Origin: Candidatus Gerdarchaeota archaeon
GTDB taxonomy: Archaea; Asgardarchaeota; Heimdallarchaeia; JABLTI01
Direction: 5' to 3'
Assembly (NCBI GenBank): GCA_016840945.1
Contig: JAEORJ010000118.1
Location: forward strand, 1 to 8,063
Length of the DNA stretch: 8,063 nucleotides
A program made the translations under genes and the position numbers. Below the pieces are notes generated by a model. The model saw nothing but the letters and a program-made list of their open reading frames with translations, made no database searches and had not been told where the DNA came from. Each line of letters starts with the position of its first letter. Position 1 is the first letter of the stretch. This document shows positions 5,689-8,063 of this stretch, one piece after another.

Positions 5689-7802
5689 CAAACAATTTTT
5701 GCTTTTCTTTTGAATTTTAGTATTGCAAGCACAGAGAAAACACTGATAGAAATAATCGCTGAACTGAAAATAGAATTTGTTAATGATATTTCATTGGTAG
5801 ATGTTAGGGTTTCAGTAGGAGGAGTGACAACCTCTACTGTTAGGTTCAAGATCTCAAGTCCATCAGCTCCATCAGCAATGTAGAGTAAATTATCATTCAT
5901 AACGAGGCCACAGCATTGCCCTCTATCTAGAAAAGTATCAAGACAAACAGGATGTGAAACATCACTTACATCGAAAAATTGCACTCCCTGCCAATAAAAC
6001 GCTACTATTGCGAGTTTGTTGTAATAAATAACATCTTCAGCTAGACAATAGAAGTAATCCGTACGGAAAGCGATTTGAGGATTATTTTTAATGGTAACGT
6101 TGATGATGCTTAATCCTTTTCCTTCATCAGCAATGAAGACAAAATTTCCTTTGATACAAGCTTCAACGGTTAAATCAATGCCACTTATTTCACTTACCTT
6201 AATTGGTGCACCAGGATTAGTGACATCAACTATTGAGAAGGGACCACCTCTATTGGCAATATAAGCGTATCCTTCAGAAATACATAAACCATTTTCTTGA
6301 CCACTGCTATCCTCAAATTTTTTAACAAGGGTAGGACTTGAAACGTCCGAAATATCCACTATAACCAAGTTATCCCAAAGTGTAGCCAGAAACGCATAAT
6401 TACCTACAATTTGCAGATCAACGCACCCACCAACATAATAGGAACCAACTTTAATGGGATTTGAAGGATTACTTACATCGAATATCTTCAAGCCTTCAAT
6501 GTAATCACCAACAAAAGCGTAATTACTAACCACTTGCACATCAATCATTTTAGCATTGTCATCAAAACGCCCAACTTCAATTGGATTGGTAGGATTAGAA
6601 ATATCAACTATAGCTAGCCCATAATATTCTTCGGTTAGATAAGCATAAGATCCTTCAACATCAACACACCGAACAAAACCACCATTACTAAATTCTGAAA
6701 TGAATGATGGAGAATATGGATCAGTGGCATTTAATAAGTTAATATTATTATTAATGTCATTGGCTACAAGGATGTTATTACATTCACACATACAAAGACT
6801 GCAGATTTGATAATAATTAGCAAGAAGAACGGGATTACTAGGAGCAGAAATGTTGTAAATAAAGACTCCTCCTTCGGTACTGACATAGGCTAATTGGTTA
6901 TTGATACAAACAGCTTTACCATTTATACCAAGAGGTTGTTGTTTGAGCAGAACGGGACTAACAGGATTGCTAATGTTATAAATGTACATATAATCCCCAA
7001 TGACAACAAACGAAAGATCACCTGAAACACAAACATCACAAAAACTATTATCAGGTAACGTTTTACTGGAAACTTTGACAGGACTGGCAGGATTGACCAC
7101 ACTAACAATAGCATAGCCTTCATTAGTAATTAAATGAGCATAATTTCCGAGGACAAAAACATCATAGGAAAAGCCAATACTGCTCGAATGTAGTTGACCT
7201 ATCTCAATAGGATTGGTTTTAGTAGTGATATCAATGATCTCTAATCCTTCATAACCATCTGCGATGTAGGCATAGCTTCCTTGAACTTGAACAGCAACAC
7301 TCTGGCCTTGGTGATCATTGTAATGACCTACTAAAGTGGGGTTTACAGGATTAGCGACATTAATGATTTGTAAACCATTATCATCATCTGCAAGGAAAGC
7401 ATAATTGCCCACAACATCAACATCCCAGGAATATTTGCCATTCAATCCTCCCTGATCGGCATATTCACCGACATAGGTGGGGTTTGAGAGATCGGTGGCA
7501 TTTAAAATGATCAATCCTGCTTGGCTATTAGCACAATAGATGAACTGATCATAGAAGCATAATCCCTTTGTTTGACCATAATGATGATCCCATTGACCAA
7601 TCTCCTCAAAACCAAAGGAGATGATATCAGATTTGGTGGAAAGAGAATCATCCCTAGCTGCGATTGCAGAGTTACTGGTAATCCTCGAAAAATTAGTTGT
7701 AGTCAATAAAGAAAAGACAATTACAATTATCATAAAGCATACTGAAATGCTTTTTTTTCTGTTAAATTTTACTACCCCCCAGCAAAAAAACATTGCTTGC
7801 AT
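5688..7802 (-). CDS. Secreted LVIVD-repeat beta-propeller protein with C-terminal membrane anchor
   Basis: This is a large surface protein (704 residues). A basic patch and hydrophobic stretch (about 12-37) form a secretion signal. From about 65 to 656 there are fourteen repeats of 41-47 residues. Each has a strand like GNYAFLAD and then a GLxIIDVSNPxNPxxVG unit. These units start near residues 96, 143, 186, 229, 271, 312, 353, 395, 437, 478, 522, 563, 606 and 648. This is the LVIVD repeat, known to build beta-propellers; such proteins usually bind partners or ligands and are not enzymes. A Thr/Pro linker (about 657-672), a membrane helix (about 677-695) and a basic tail KFKRKAK follow, so it is displayed outside the cell. 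Several blades carry cysteines, densest at C334, C337, C339 and C341. ATG at 7802 is used; ATG at 7793 is also possible, and the odd FFCW stretch before the basic patch suggests the start may be imperfect. It converges on the upstream membrane protein gene. Confidence 0.93.
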   Translation of the reverse strand: MQAMFFCWGVVKFNRKKSISVCFMIIVIVFSLLTTTNFSRITSNSAIAARDDSLSTKSDIISFGFEEIGQWDHHYGQTKGLCFYDQFIYCANSQAGLIILNATDLSNPTYVGEYADQGGLNGKYSWDVDVVGNYAFLADDDNGLQIINVANPVNPTLVGHYNDHQGQSVAVQVQGSYAYIADGYEGLEIIDITTKTNPIEIGQLHSSSIGFSYDVFVLGNYAHLITNEGYAIVSVVNPASPVKVSSKTLPDNSFCDVCVSGDLSFVVIGDYMYIYNISNPVSPVLLKQQPLGINGKAVCINNQLAYVSTEGGVFIYNISAPSNPVLLANYYQICSLCMCECNNILVANDINNNINLLNATDPYSPSFISEFSNGGFVRCVDVEGSYAYLTEEYYGLAIVDISNPTNPIEVGRFDDNAKMIDVQVVSNYAFVGDYIEGLKIFDVSNPSNPIKVGSYYVGGCVDLQIVGNYAFLATLWDNLVIVDISDVSSPTLVKKFEDSSGQENGLCISEGYAYIANRGGPFSIVDVTNPGAPIKVSEISGIDLTVEACIKGNFVFIADEGKGLSIINVTIKNNPQIAFRTDYFYCLAEDVIYYNKLAIVAFYWQGVQFFDVSDVSHPVCLDTFLDRGQCCGLVMNDNLLYIADGADGLEILNLTVEVVTPPTETLTSTNEISLTNSIFSSAIISISVFSVLAILKFKRKAKIV
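5826..7610 (-). repeat. Fourteen-unit LVIVD protein repeat array
   Basis: The coding repeat has a period of about 42 codons. Its core unit reads G-L-x-I-[IV]-[DN]-[VI]-[ST]-N-P-x-N-P-[IT]-x-V-G. Units near residues 395 and 437 are the closest to consensus; those near 353, 478 and 563 are the most diverged. No two units are near-identical in DNA, so the array is old and is not currently expanding by exact copying. Confidence 0.85.
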
Positions 7803-7818
7803 AAATTAATGTCATTTT

Positions 7819-7830
7819 AGTTTAAATTAA
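7819..7830 (-). promoter_or_regulatory. TATA-like element of the LVIVD protein gene
   Basis: On the minus strand the run TTAATTTAAACT (7830-7819) resembles an archaeal TATA box. Its centre is about 22 bases before the ATG at 7802 and 31 before the ATG at 7793. A start site 25-27 bases downstream would fall at about 7798, between the two, so it leans toward the shorter protein. This is inference from spacing only. Confidence 0.3.
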
Positions 7831-7928
7831 TTTTCTCAGAGCTATTACATATTGTTGATGATTCTTTATTTAATCAAAAAATACAATAGAAACCCAAAAA
7901 ATAGATAAATTAACCAACGGTAACTAGA

Positions 7929-7948
7929 TTATCTTTATCGTAAGATAA
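7929..7948. promoter_or_regulatory. Inverted repeat upstream of the right-edge gene, possible operator or leader hairpin
   Basis: TTATCTT (7929-7935) and AAGATAA (7942-7948) are perfect seven-base mirror arms around TATCGT. They end 13 bases before the ATG at 7962 and just before the GAAAGGGAT leader element. A similar but shorter repeat occupies the same place before the gene at 1572. It could bind a regulator or fold in the mRNA near the ribosome site. Confidence 0.4.
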
Positions 7949-7961
7949 GAAAGGGATACAA

Positions 7962-8063
7962 ATGAAATACAGGAGAAGCTTATTTCTAGTATTGGTAATA
8001 GTATTTAGTACAGCTTTGAGCAGTAATTATCAAGGTACAATCGCTGAAACGATTTTCAATCCT
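7962..8063 (+). CDS. Secreted protein, 5' end only
   Basis: The first 34 codons of a gene that continues past the right edge. The protein begins with a basic segment (MKYRR) and a hydrophobic stretch (about residues 6-19), then Ser/Asn/Gln-rich sequence, which is a typical secretion signal. What follows (IAETIFNP) is too short to name a family. The ATG is chosen because it lies just after AAAGGGAT, in the same setting as the ATG of the solute-binding protein at 1572. That shared leader hints at similar control or shared ancestry of the upstream region, but it does not show that this is another solute-binding protein. It is divergent from the LVIVD protein gene, with 159 bases between them. 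Confidence 0.75.
   Translation, partial: MKYRRSLFLVLVIVFSTALSSNYQGTIAETIFNP

Noticed and set aside
6923..7123. Minus-strand shifted frame within the LVIVD repeats
   Set aside because: Its hydrophobic look comes from reading the repeat codons out of frame.
7621..7809. Plus-strand open frame opposite the LVIVD signal peptide
   Set aside because: It is antisense to the signal-peptide region, and its Ile/Val-rich look mirrors that region's codons.

Overview
The window is strongly AT-rich and looks archaeal. The surface proteins carry an N-terminal secretion signal plus a C-terminal membrane anchor with a short basic tail. There is a multi-blade LVIVD-repeat surface protein and a UbiA-family prenyltransferase, and start contexts are poor in Shine-Dalgarno sequences. 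This combination is most like genomes of Asgard archaea (Heimdallarchaeia or Lokiarchaeia type). That placement is an inference from protein style; there is no rRNA or other phylogenetic marker here.

Layout, left to right. (1) The 3' part of a family-5 (Dpp/Opp-like) solute-binding protein gene runs off the left edge (1-603, +). (2) A class I SAM-dependent methyltransferase gene lies on the opposite strand (626-1357, -). (3) A complete paralogue of the first gene follows (1572-3404, +), ending in a hairpin plus T-tract terminator. (4) Next come a UbiA-family prenyltransferase (3493-4425, +) and (5) an unrecognised eight-helix membrane protein (4488-5615, +). (6) A large anchored LVIVD beta-propeller protein converges on them (5688-7802, -). 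(7) The first 34 codons of a secreted protein run off the right edge (7962-8063, +). No stretch longer than about 215 bases lacks a gene. The two largest gaps are divergent promoter regions (1358-1571 and 7803-7961). I see no tRNA, rRNA, CRISPR array or transposase.

The main discovery is that the complete solute-binding protein appears to be circularly permuted. The part that is C-terminal in ordinary DppA/OppA-type proteins comes first, directly after the signal peptide. The normal N-terminal and middle parts follow, and the protein then ends in a membrane anchor placed at what would normally be an internal boundary. The truncated paralogue at the left edge ends at the same boundary and also carries an anchor. 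The rearrangement is therefore probably ancestral to both genes, not a local accident.

Functionally the region is devoted to the cell envelope. It holds two anchored solute-binding proteins that need an ABC permease and ATPase not present here, an anchored propeller protein likely to bind something outside the cell, a lipid- or quinone-prenylating enzyme, an unknown membrane protein and another exported protein. No multi-gene operon is obvious: strands alternate, terminator-like hairpins sit at three gene ends, and most genes have their own AT-rich upstream region.
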